Shown: piece after piece, positions 56,791 to 64,000 of the stretch
How the letters are laid out: each line of letters opens with the position of its first letter
Numbering within the stretch: the first letter of the stretch is position 1
From: Lotmaria passim
Lineage: Eukaryota > Euglenozoa > Kinetoplastea > Trypanosomatida > Trypanosomatidae
Assembly: GCA_037349495.1 (NCBI GenBank)
Contig: CP140203.1
Location: 310,001-374,000 of the forward strand
Length of the DNA: 64,000 nt
Reading direction: 5' to 3'
Made by a program: the position numbers and the translations under genes
Notes under the pieces: model-generated
What the model was told of the DNA's origin: nothing
Database searches by the model: none
What the model saw: the letters and a program-made list of their open reading frames with translations, nothing else

Positions 56791-57735
56791 TTGATGAGAG
56801 GAAAAAAAAAAAAGAAACGCGATGAGATGAGCGATGTACTTCACCTGCAGGCCCTTCAGGTGTGCGCTGAAAAGGGCCGAGAAAGACGGCAACAGTGAAG
56901 CATGCCACCGGCGCTCTCTGTTAGGTTCAATGATCCGCTCTTTACAAAAACTCAGCAGAAAAGCGCCTCGTATAGCGTGTAATTTGAATTCAAAAAAAAA
57001 AGAGAGAAAAAAAAAGAACATCTAGTTTTTGCATCGTTGCTCATTAGACGAGTTATTCTATCCAAGTTCATCATGACAAGGCAGATTCCATAGTGTCGTC
57101 TGTGAACATAGGGAAACTCTGCGGAGCCGCTCGCGAAGCACTTCAACTCAAACAGTCCTCAACAGGTCACTCAACTGTATGTGTGTGTTTTTCCCCCTTT
57201 TTTTCTTTACCCTTTCTACTCTTCTGCTCCGCTCTCTCTCTCTCTCTCGCTGCGTCGCTGTCCTGCATCACTTCCATTACTTCATCGATGAAGTCGAGCA
57301 CGCTACCGTATCTCCCATTCCTTCCCAAAAAAAAAAACAACAACCGTACTCATAGCAGCATCACTGATTTCTTTTCCGTTTTTTTTTTTCGTTTTTTTTT
57401 TTTTAATTCTGTCAGCGGAGGCGAAACCAAAGGCCATTTCAGCGCGTGTGTACATGACGACGATGCAGCGTTAATCCACACAAAAAAAAAAAAGAAGAAA
57501 AAGAGAAAAAAAAAAAAACACACACACGCACACACGACAGTCGACAGATCACATAGATTCCTACTTGCTACCTTTACACACACACACACACAAGTCACTT
57601 TCTTTCTCTCAGTCCTTTTTTTTTATTGTTTTTATTATTTCCTTTTTTTTCTTTGCTTTTTTATTATTATTATTATTATATTTTTTTTTCTCTCTTTCCT
57701 CTCTCTCTCTCTCTCTCTCTCGCTGTGTGCATTTT
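56791..57735 (+). other. Intergenic region, 0.95 kb
   Basis: A- and T-tracts, then CT-rich and ATT-rich sequence. The final 55 bases (57681-57735) are a long T/CT-repeat pyrimidine tract running into the formin start with no AG between them; an earlier CTCAG is at 57608-57612. Confidence 0.7.
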
Positions 57736-57742
57736 ATGGCAG
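57681..57742 (+). promoter_or_regulatory. CT-repeat pyrimidine tract whose first AG lies inside the formin ORF
   Basis: T9 then CTCT repeats (57681-57720) form the strongest pyrimidine tract near this gene. The next AG is at 57741-57742, six bases downstream of the first ATG (57736). Splicing here would remove that ATG; the next ATG in any frame is at 58066, in frame with the formin. The upstream CTCAG at 57608-57612 would keep the first ATG. Confidence 0.5.
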
Positions 57743-60700
57743 CGTCTCATCACACCGTACTCCTTCTTTCCTTCGTTGCCCTCTTTTCCGTGTCTTTTCT
57801 CGACCGCGCACAGGACCTCCTGTGCTTGCCCTTCTTCCTCGACTCGTCCTCCGTCGCCCTCAGCGCAGTGCAGAGCTTCGCCGACGTGGCGGCGGACGCT
57901 TTACTTCTCCTCCTTGTCTGCGCCTGCGCCGTGCCCTGTGTCGTCACCTCTGTCCTGTCCCTTTCGGTTCACTGGGACTTGCTGGTGCATCTGACCCGGC
58001 TGCTGTGCGTCAGCGAACCACAAAACCCGATCGATATCGCCGCAACGGAGTTGGCCTTGCAGCGCATGAATCTATTTCGTGGTATTCAGCACTACTTCTC
58101 CGCGAGCAGTGCGGAGCTGAAGGAGGTGCTGGACACGCGCGTCTACATATGGAACATCCCAGCTGGGGGAACGACGCTGACGGCGGACCGCGCGCTGCGC
58201 GTGGGCCGCACCACCACCCGCTCCATCGCCTCCACCTGCGCTCACCTCGACCAAGAGGAGGCGGACCACTACATCATTTTCAACTTCTCACCGCTCATGA
58301 TGGAGCTGGTGGACGGCTGTCACCGCGGGCAGGTGCTGGACTTCTCAAAGCAGCCCGTGGAAAACTTCGGCCTTATTATGGAGGTCTGCTTCACCATTCG
58401 TAAGTGGATCTCTGCTGGTGACTTCGAGGGCTCCATGCATTCCCCTGCCAGCGCCTCCCTCTCTACCTCGGTGAACAGCACCGCTATCATAACGAATGGA
58501 GGTCGCCCCCACACGCACTGCGCCGTGCTGGCGTTCCTGGAGGAGACGCCGGCAGTCGCGCACCCGAACTACGCGGCGATGATGGCGGCCTGTTACCTCA
58601 TATTCTCCGGCTTTCCCACCTACGGTGGCAGCGGCACGCTTGAGTTTGTCGAGAAGGAGCTCGGCGTGGCGCGCAGCAAGTACCACGCCCTATCGCAGGT
58701 GAGCTACATCAACTACTTCCAGCTGCTCTTCGAGATTCCTGAGGTGCCTAACAAGAAACGGCTCACCCTCACGCGTGTTTCGCTGCACAACATGAGCTCG
58801 CTCTTTCAGCAGAAGCTTGGCTTGCAGCTTGAGAACGGCGAAGGGCAGCAGCCGAAGCTGTTCAGCGATCCAGATGCGTGGAAGGTCGGCGACACGGAGA
58901 CGCTGGAGCTGTACCTCGACGTCAACGAGAGCGTCTTCGGTGACTTTGTGCTCAACGTCTTCCAGTACGACGTGCTGCCGCTGCCCGCCGACTTCGACGA
59001 GTCCAGTCTGCAGGGCTCATTTAGCCCCCTGGGCACCACCCAGGGCAGCGCGCTGGCCTCCAGCATCGACGCCGCCTTCATGACCGCCGCCACAGCTCCA
59101 GCCTCTTCCTCTTCTCCGTATGCGCAGTCGGCCTCGTCGCCCTCCTTCGACCAAGCCGGCTCCCCCACCATCAACCGCTTTGTCATTGGCAACGCAAAGA
59201 CCAAGAAGATAGTGCAGAAGAAACGCCTTTTCCGGCTTGCTTTTAGCACCATCTTCATTGCGCAGTGTGTGCACCGCGTGCGTGTGCAGGACATGGACTA
59301 CGCCAGAGCCAACGCGCTGCTGGAAGACTTCTACGTGCAGCTCCACTTCGCCGAATGCGAGCCGGTCGACAGCGACGCCAGCTACATTGAGCAGCTTAGC
59401 CAGCGGGTGGAGCAGTCCCCGCAGCGGCAGATGATCAACTCCCGCCGTGACCCACGCGACCTTCTCGGCCTCGGCGGTGGCGGGAGTGGGAGGGCTGGCG
59501 GTGCCTACTCCGCGAGCCGCCATCGCGACTCGAACCCGCAAAGGTACGGCGGTGGCGTCTACTACCGTAGCGACAACACGCGGCACGGTGCAGTGGAGAG
59601 CATGGACCCACGCTGGCAGGAGCCCTCGATGCCACTGACAGGGGCAACAATCCTGTACCTGCCCACCTCCCTCAAGATGACCAGCGAGGATGAGCGTCAC
59701 TTCGACGACGAGGACGATGTGGCGGAGACGGAGCCGACGCTGGTGCGGGTGCTGCCGCCTCCTGGGATGACGACGACGCGGCCGCGGCAGCCCACGCCGG
59801 AACGCATGTACGGCGGTGGTGTTCCCATCTATCCGGAAGCAGTCGAAGATCATGCAGCGGAGAAAGCAGAGGCACCAGCACAGCAACAACAGCTGCAGCA
59901 GCGTCTTCCACCACCACCAACTGGACTGCCGCCCCCACCGCCGCCTCCTGTGCCCCCTTCAGAAGCCACACCGCTCAAGCATGTGGACCCGATGCTCGAA
60001 GACTCGCCCCCGCCACGGCCGCCGCCACCAACTGCTGGCGGCCTGCCTCCTCCGCCACCTCCACCGGGCAAGCTACCTCCCCCTCCACCGCCAGCCCCAC
60101 CGAGTGGGCTGCCGCCGCCGCCGCCACCACCAGGAAAGCTACCCCCACCTGCTCCACCATCTGGTGCTCCCCCTCCTCCCCCTCCACCATTGGGAAAGGC
60201 GCCACCACCACCACCGGCGCCGCCGTCATCAGGCACTCCGCCTCCGCCACCACCGCCGCCGCCACCACCGGCAGCTGCTGGGGCAGCACCAGCACCACCA
60301 GCCCCTGCCGCAGCAGTGAAGTCGAAGCCAAAGTACACCGGGCCACGCCTCAAGACCTTTTTCTGGAAAAAGGTCAACAACTCAAGCGGCATTTGGGCGG
60401 TGTCGGACGGCGACGAGGTGCGCCGCGCCGTCGTAGACGAGGCCTTCATGCGTCAACTCTTCGAAGTGAAGGCCGTCACGCAAGCGAGTCAGGCCGAGGC
60501 GGCGGCGAAGAAGGCAGAGCAGGAGCGGCGCAGCGAGCTGCGCAGCAACGTCTTTACTGGTCAGCGTCTGCAGAACATCGGTATCGCATTGAAACGAGTG
60601 CAGGTGCCAGTGGAGGACCTTTGTGCAGCCCTCATCGCCTGCGACGCTGCCGTGCTGCCGATTGAGCGGCGCGAGACACTTTCGGCCGTCCTGCCCACAC

Positions 60701-61872
60701 CAGAGGACGTGGCTGCCCTCGCCATCGAGAAGAAGGCGGGACGAGTCGTATGGACAGATGTCGAAACCTACATGTACACGATGGCCACCACCGTGAAAGA
60801 TGTGCGGGAGCGCCTGCACTTGTGGACCGCAGCGGAGGAGCTGCCGGACTCGATACGGACCGTCTCGGGCCTGTTGGCCTCCGTCGACGCCGCCGTGCAG
60901 GCGATCACGCAGCGTAGCGGCCGCTTTGCACGCATGATGCGCGTCATCCTCGCCTTTGGCAACTACCTCAACCGCGGCACCCCGCACGCCGACGCGGCGG
61001 GCTTTCGGCTGGAGAACCTCAACCAGCTGAACTTTGTGAAGAGCACGGACGGCAAAACAACGGCGCTCATGGCGCTCGTTGTCTCCCTCCTTGACACCGC
61101 GGAGGCACCGCACGCGTCGTTGAATGGCGACGATGCCGCGGATCCCCAGAAGAACACAGGCGGCGCTGCCGGCGACGGTGGAAAGGAGCGAGAGGACAGC
61201 CGGAGCGGCCCGTCCCCGCCGTCCGGTGGTGCCAGCGCGCCGGACGGCGGCATCAGCGACATACTGCGCTTTACGGAGGACGTCAGCTGCATTCGCGCCG
61301 TCTCGGCCAGCCCACTGCAAGACATGGGCCAGCAGGTCACGCAGCTCAACTTCACCTTACAAAGAATGCGACGTGTCGTGGAGGAGTCGAAGGATGTGAA
61401 GGCGTGGTATGCAAAGCGGCTGCCCTCCACGAGCCCCGCTGACGCCGCCGACGCGCTACCGGGGCTGTTGGCGAAGGCGGTGGAGAGCGACCTTGCGACA
61501 GTAGGCCAGCTCGCACTGAAGTATCAGCAGCTGCGTGAGGACGTCTCTGCCATGCTGGCCTCCTTCGGCGAGGATGCGAACGGCGATGAGACGACGGTGT
61601 GGGGCTACGTGCTACAATTCAGCAAAGACGTTCAGCACTGTGTGGAAAAAGCCAAAGCGTCGAAGCTGACGAAGCAGCGGCTGATGGGGAGTGCCGCAGA
61701 GGAGGGGTCTGTGAAAATGGGAAAAGAGCAGGTTGTGCAAGGCGTCGTGGCGTCGCCCGCGGCGTCATCGGCGGCGGCAGCGAAGACAGGATCGGTTGTG
61801 GCTTCACTGGGGAGTGCCGATGGGCTGCGCCGAGCTCGATTGCCGAAACTTGTTGATGACGAGGATGACTGA
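57736..61872 (+). CDS. Formin: hydrophobic N terminus, PTEN-like region, FH1, FH2
   Basis: Formins nucleate and elongate unbranched actin filaments. In 1378 residues: 1-110, two hydrophobic stretches (about 8-22 and 53-80) that could be membrane anchors; from 111, MNLFRGIQHYF followed by RVYIWNIP, FNFSPL, AVLAFLEE, SYINYFQLLFEIP and later RLFRLAFSTIF, which parallels the PTEN phosphatase-plus-C2 region at the start of plant class II formins; FH1 at about 730-857, blocks of 5-12 Pro separated by GK, SG or SGT, the profilin-actin binding part; FH2 from about 868, with GPRLKTFFWKKV, GNYLNRGTPHADAAGF (about 1075-1090) and KSTDGKTTALMALV. The PTEN HCxxGxxR signature is not visible, so that region is probably a non-catalytic lipid-binding module. 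GC-rich third positions in 1-110 indicate translation. The ATG at 57736 is the longest sensible start; 58066 is a serious alternative. Confidence 0.9.
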   Translation: MAASHHTVLLLSFVALFSVSFLDRAQDLLCLPFFLDSSSVALSAVQSFADVAADALLLLLVCACAVPCVVTSVLSLSVHWDLLVHLTRLLCVSEPQNPIDIAATELALQRMNLFRGIQHYFSASSAELKEVLDTRVYIWNIPAGGTTLTADRALRVGRTTTRSIASTCAHLDQEEADHYIIFNFSPLMMELVDGCHRGQVLDFSKQPVENFGLIMEVCFTIRKWISAGDFEGSMHSPASASLSTSVNSTAIITNGGRPHTHCAVLAFLEETPAVAHPNYAAMMAACYLIFSGFPTYGGSGTLEFVEKELGVARSKYHALSQVSYINYFQLLFEIPEVPNKKRLTLTRVSLHNMSSLFQQKLGLQLENGEGQQPKLFSDPDAWKVGDTETLELYLDVNESVFGDFVLNVFQYDVLPLPADFDESSLQGSFSPLGTTQGSALASSIDAAFMTAATAPASSSSPYAQSASSPSFDQAGSPTINRFVIGNAKTKKIVQKKRLFRLAFSTIFIAQCVHRVRVQDMDYARANALLEDFYVQLHFAECEPVDSDASYIEQLSQRVEQSPQRQMINSRRDPRDLLGLGGGGSGRAGGAYSASRHRDSNPQRYGGGVYYRSDNTRHGAVESMDPRWQEPSMPLTGATILYLPTSLKMTSEDERHFDDEDDVAETEPTLVRVLPPPGMTTTRPRQPTPERMYGGGVPIYPEAVEDHAAEKAEAPAQQQQLQQRLPPPPTGLPPPPPPPVPPSEATPLKHVDPMLEDSPPPRPPPPTAGGLPPPPPPPGKLPPPPPPAPPSGLPPPPPPPGKLPPPAPPSGAPPPPPPPLGKAPPPPPAPPSSGTPPPPPPPPPPPAAAGAAPAPPAPAAAVKSKPKYTGPRLKTFFWKKVNNSSGIWAVSDGDEVRRAVVDEAFMRQLFEVKAVTQASQAEAAAKKAEQERRSELRSNVFTGQRLQNIGIALKRVQVPVEDLCAALIACDAAVLPIERRETLSAVLPTPEDVAALAIEKKAGRVVWTDVETYMYTMATTVKDVRERLHLWTAAEELPDSIRTVSGLLASVDAAVQAITQRSGRFARMMRVILAFGNYLNRGTPHADAAGFRLENLNQLNFVKSTDGKTTALMALVVSLLDTAEAPHASLNGDDAADPQKNTGGAAGDGGKEREDSRSGPSPPSGGASAPDGGISDILRFTEDVSCIRAVSASPLQDMGQQVTQLNFTLQRMRRVVEESKDVKAWYAKRLPSTSPADAADALPGLLAKAVESDLATVGQLALKYQQLREDVSAMLASFGEDANGDETTVWGYVLQFSKDVQHCVEKAKASKLTKQRLMGSAAEEGSVKMGKEQVVQGVVASPAASSAAAAKTGSVVASLGSADGLRRARLPKLVDDEDD

Positions 61873-62220
61873 CGATGTGGCGCAGGGGGAGCCGAGGTGA
61901 AATGGCATGTGAAATGGCGTCCATGTGTGTTTTCTCCCTCTCTCTTCCTCGCTTCCGTTCCTGTTCACTTTTCTTTTTGTTTGTTTGTTTGTTTTACCTT
62001 TTTTTTTTTCTCCTATTCGATTCTTTTCTTGCGATTTGGCCGAAACAGAAACCAAGACGCGATGCGTATGTACGGATGGAGCAACTGTGCGGGTCCGCAT
62101 TTGTGAAAGTGGCGAGGGAAAGAGAGACGCGCAGAATAGCGTAGAAGAAGGGGGTAACAGGCACGTCAAAACGAGGTTTGCCGTCCCTGTCGTGCCAGCC
62201 ACAAACAAAAAAAAAAAAAA

Positions 62221-62266
62221 CATATACAAAGTACATATATATATACATATATATATAAAGTATATG
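62221..62266. repeat. Imperfect (TA)n microsatellite after an A-tract
   Basis: About 46 bp of TA with several CATA, AAAG and GTAC interruptions follow an A14 run. The same A-tract/TA combination occurs near 2090-2148 and 52433-52466. Confidence 0.85.
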
Positions 62267-62540
62267 TTTATTTTTTTTTTTTTAATGAGGCTCCTCCCCA
62301 CTCCCCAACGATAACGGTTTTTTAATTTCTTTTTCTTCTTTCTTTTTTTTTTTTCTTTTCCTGTTCTCATGTACATCTAGTTTTCTTTCTACAACCGACG
62401 GTTGCTTGCAATGAAGTGCACCCTGTCGAAGACGGGCTACGCTCACATTCACATATACACATAGACATTCTTGACAGGGAGCTGGTGGACCTGTAGGCAG
62501 TCTTTCTTTTTTTTTTTTTTCTACGGAGCTCTGCACCTTT

Positions 62541-62578
62541 TTGTTTTTTTTTTTTTATTATTTCTTACACATACACAG
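62541..62578 (+). promoter_or_regulatory. Probable trans-splice acceptor of the last gene
   Basis: A T13 tract and ATTATTTCTTACACATACACAG place the first AG at 62577-62578, giving an 11-nt 5' UTR before the ATG at 62590. Confidence 0.5.
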
Positions 62579-62589
62579 CCGAAACAGCG

Positions 62590-63294
62590 ATGCCTCCACG
62601 CGCCACACGCACGCCGAAGAAGGACTCGGTCACCGTGGCGGTCAAGAAGAACCTAATGAAGCCTTTTAGTCCACGCTCTCGCGTATCGCGACGGAAACAA
62701 GAGCTTGTGCCGCAGGATGTGCCGGAGTGGCAACAGCAGGTCTTAAAGACAGCCGCAGCCGCCGCGAAGCTGCAGCAGAAGACGAACACCAGCCGCAAGA
62801 CGGGCAAGCGGAATGCTGACCGTAGGACCAGAGACGGCAGGGCCAAGTCCACCGCGAAGTCCAAAACGAGTGCGGCGAAGAAGGGCAAGAAGGCGAAAAA
62901 CGCCGCGGAGGACGGCGACGACACGTCAGAAGCCACCGCCTCTTCAAACGACGACGATAACAACGACGACGACACCGCCAGCGCTGCCGCGGAACAGAGC
63001 AGCGAGGCGAGCGCAGGCAACGCACGCGGACGTGGAAACAAGAAGGCGTCGGCGAAGCAGCCTCGCAAGTCCGCCGATGATGGCACTGCCGCGCCAGACA
63101 GGACACCGAGTAAACGCACGCGTCGCCCAAAGGCGGCGGATCTGCTGTGCCCGCGGTGTAAACTGCGTATGGATCAGTGGCCTTTCTGTGGGCTCTCCGG
63201 CGAGCCCCACGTTGTGCCGGGGGAGACCGCCTCTCCCACGACAGAGCCCGCCGCCGCCGCCGTTGAAGACAACGGCAGCGAAACAACAAAATGA
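62590..63294 (+). CDS. Small basic protein with a C-terminal Cys-rich motif
   Basis: The 234-residue product is Lys/Arg/Ala-rich over residues 1-100, has an acidic Asp/Glu/Ser patch at about 105-140, then a second basic segment. Near the C terminus (about residues 186-206) is CPRCKLRMDQWPFCGLSGEP followed by His, a C-x2-C-x9-C-x6-H arrangement that could bind one metal ion and is the only ordered-looking part. Composition resembles histone-tail-like or nucleolar proteins, so a nuclear role is plausible. I do not recognise a named family. Confidence 0.78.
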   Translation: MPPRATRTPKKDSVTVAVKKNLMKPFSPRSRVSRRKQELVPQDVPEWQQQVLKTAAAAAKLQQKTNTSRKTGKRNADRRTRDGRAKSTAKSKTSAAKKGKKAKNAAEDGDDTSEATASSNDDDNNDDDTASAAAEQSSEASAGNARGRGNKKASAKQPRKSADDGTAAPDRTPSKRTRRPKAADLLCPRCKLRMDQWPFCGLSGEPHVVPGETASPTTEPAAAAVEDNGSETTK

Positions 63295-64000
63295 AAGAGG
63301 AAAAGAAAAAGATGTTGTGCAGTGCATAAGAGGGAGGGAGGGTATGTCTGTGTGTGTGTGTGTGTGTGTGTGTGCGTTCGTAGACACACTTTTCCATAAT
63401 AGGGAAAAAAAAAAGCTCACGCGGGCCGTCTGTTACCCCTTTCTCTCCTTTTGGTGTTGGTGTGTTAAAAGAACTGTCTGTTGTTTTTCTTTTATTCTGC
63501 TCCTTAGCTTTTTCTTTTGTTGTTGTTTTATTGTGTTTAGTGCCGTCGTGATTATACGCTGCAGTTGGTCTATCCACGGTCACTCATTTTTTTTCCGACT
63601 CTATTAAAATCTATAACGCCAAAACTCGGCATCCCTTGTTCTTTCTATCGGATTTAGCAAAAAAAAAAAAAAGAAGCTATAAATACGTACTTTCAATGTC
63701 ACGGTCTTTCTGAATTTGTATTCATTACATGAGTCGACACGAGAACAGCACAACAACAAAAAAAAAGGCGAACAGAGAATCAAGCAATCAGTTGATTGTG
63801 TAAGTGAAGCTGTAGTACGGAGTTTCTTCATGCTCCTTGGCCTACTTTTATCTCTCTTTCTTTTTCTGACTCTCCATTCTCTTGTTTTTTTTTTTTTTCA
63901 TACAAACGCTTTCAAAAGGAAGTCGTGTAACTCTCAACGCGACCTCTCAGTGCTCCTTAACACTATTTCCTCTCTCTGACCTCATCGTCTCTTCTGCTGT
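63295..64000 (+). other. Downstream flank to the window end, 0.7 kb
   Basis: Contains a (TG)n repeat (63349-63376), A- and T-tracts and no supported gene. The pyrimidine tracts near 63850-63899 may belong to the splice signal of a gene beyond the window. Confidence 0.65.

Larger units (their letters stand above)
61873..62589 (+). other. Intergenic region, 0.72 kb
   Basis: A (TTTG)n run near 61977-61995, an A14 tract followed by a TA repeat (62221-62266), and several T-tracts. The last 50 bases are the splice signal for the next gene. Confidence 0.7.

Noticed and set aside
57565-57735. N-terminal extension of the formin upstream of 57736
   Set aside because: It would start at TTG and consists of Phe/Leu/Ser runs from the pyrimidine tract.
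1-64000. Retroposons, transposons, CRISPR arrays, rRNA genes or a strand-switch region
   Set aside because: No reverse transcriptase, transposase, terminal repeats, regularly spaced repeats or rRNA-like sequence was recognised, and all genes face the same way. Short degenerate retroposon remnants in the spacers cannot be excluded by eye.

Overview
The window looks like nuclear DNA of a trypanosomatid (kinetoplastid) flagellate, most likely of the Leishmania/Crithidia/Leptomonas side of the family; the genus cannot be fixed from sequence alone. The reasons are: all 17 recognisable genes are on the + strand with no strand switch (a directional, polycistronic gene cluster); every gene is one uninterrupted, GC-rich reading frame; genes are separated by AT-rich, low-complexity DNA packed with T-tracts, CT-tracts and (TG)n, (TA)n and (TTTG)n microsatellites, as expected where mRNAs are matured by spliced-leader trans-splicing and coupled polyadenylation; and several products are flagellar. 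No promoter, tRNA, rRNA, CRISPR array, transposon or virus-like element was recognised.

Layout: (1) 2-1966, 3' part of an unrecognised gene; (2) 3357-8270, very large low-complexity RG/Q-rich protein; (3) 9590-11611, RFC1, large subunit of the clamp loader; (4) 12119-14020, unrecognised protein; (5) 14846-16084, MND1 meiotic recombination factor with a long extra tail; (6) 17032-18516, cysteine-containing leucine-rich-repeat protein; a 2.95-kb gap; (7) 21469-24417, F-box/Kelch protein; (8) 25036-25662, outer-arm dynein light chain LC1; (9) 26514-29540, dynactin p62 (DCTN4)-type protein; (10) 30300-34070, SNF2 ATPase of the ATRX/RAD54-like group; (11) 34776-36377, zinc finger plus AKAP7/ASCC1-type 2H phosphoesterase; (12) 37047-45848, giant TRAPPC10/Trs130-like trafficking protein containing a perfect 24-bp inverted repeat; (13) 46466-47761, membrane J-domain protein; (14) 49013-50689, DMT/CRT-like transporter; a 2.81-kb gap; (15) 53500-56790, PRP16-type DEAH splicing helicase; (16) 57736-61872, formin with hydrophobic N terminus, PTEN-like region, FH1 and FH2; (17) 62590-63294, small basic protein with a Cys-rich C-terminal motif.

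The genes do not form a functional operon. As is usual in kinetoplastids, unrelated functions (DNA replication and recombination, chromatin, splicing, dynein/dynactin, actin nucleation, vesicle tethering, transport) share one transcription unit and would be regulated one by one after transcription through UTRs. The LC1/dynactin pair is the only adjacent pair with a shared theme.

Most worth a second look: the formin, whose architecture and splice-signal layout suggest two alternative N termini (membrane-anchored and soluble); the coding palindrome in the TRAPPC10-like gene; the zinc-finger/2H phosphoesterase combination; the MND1 tail; and the two long intergenic gaps. Start codons were reset to the first plausible ATG wherever the longest open frame ran up into pyrimidine-tract DNA.
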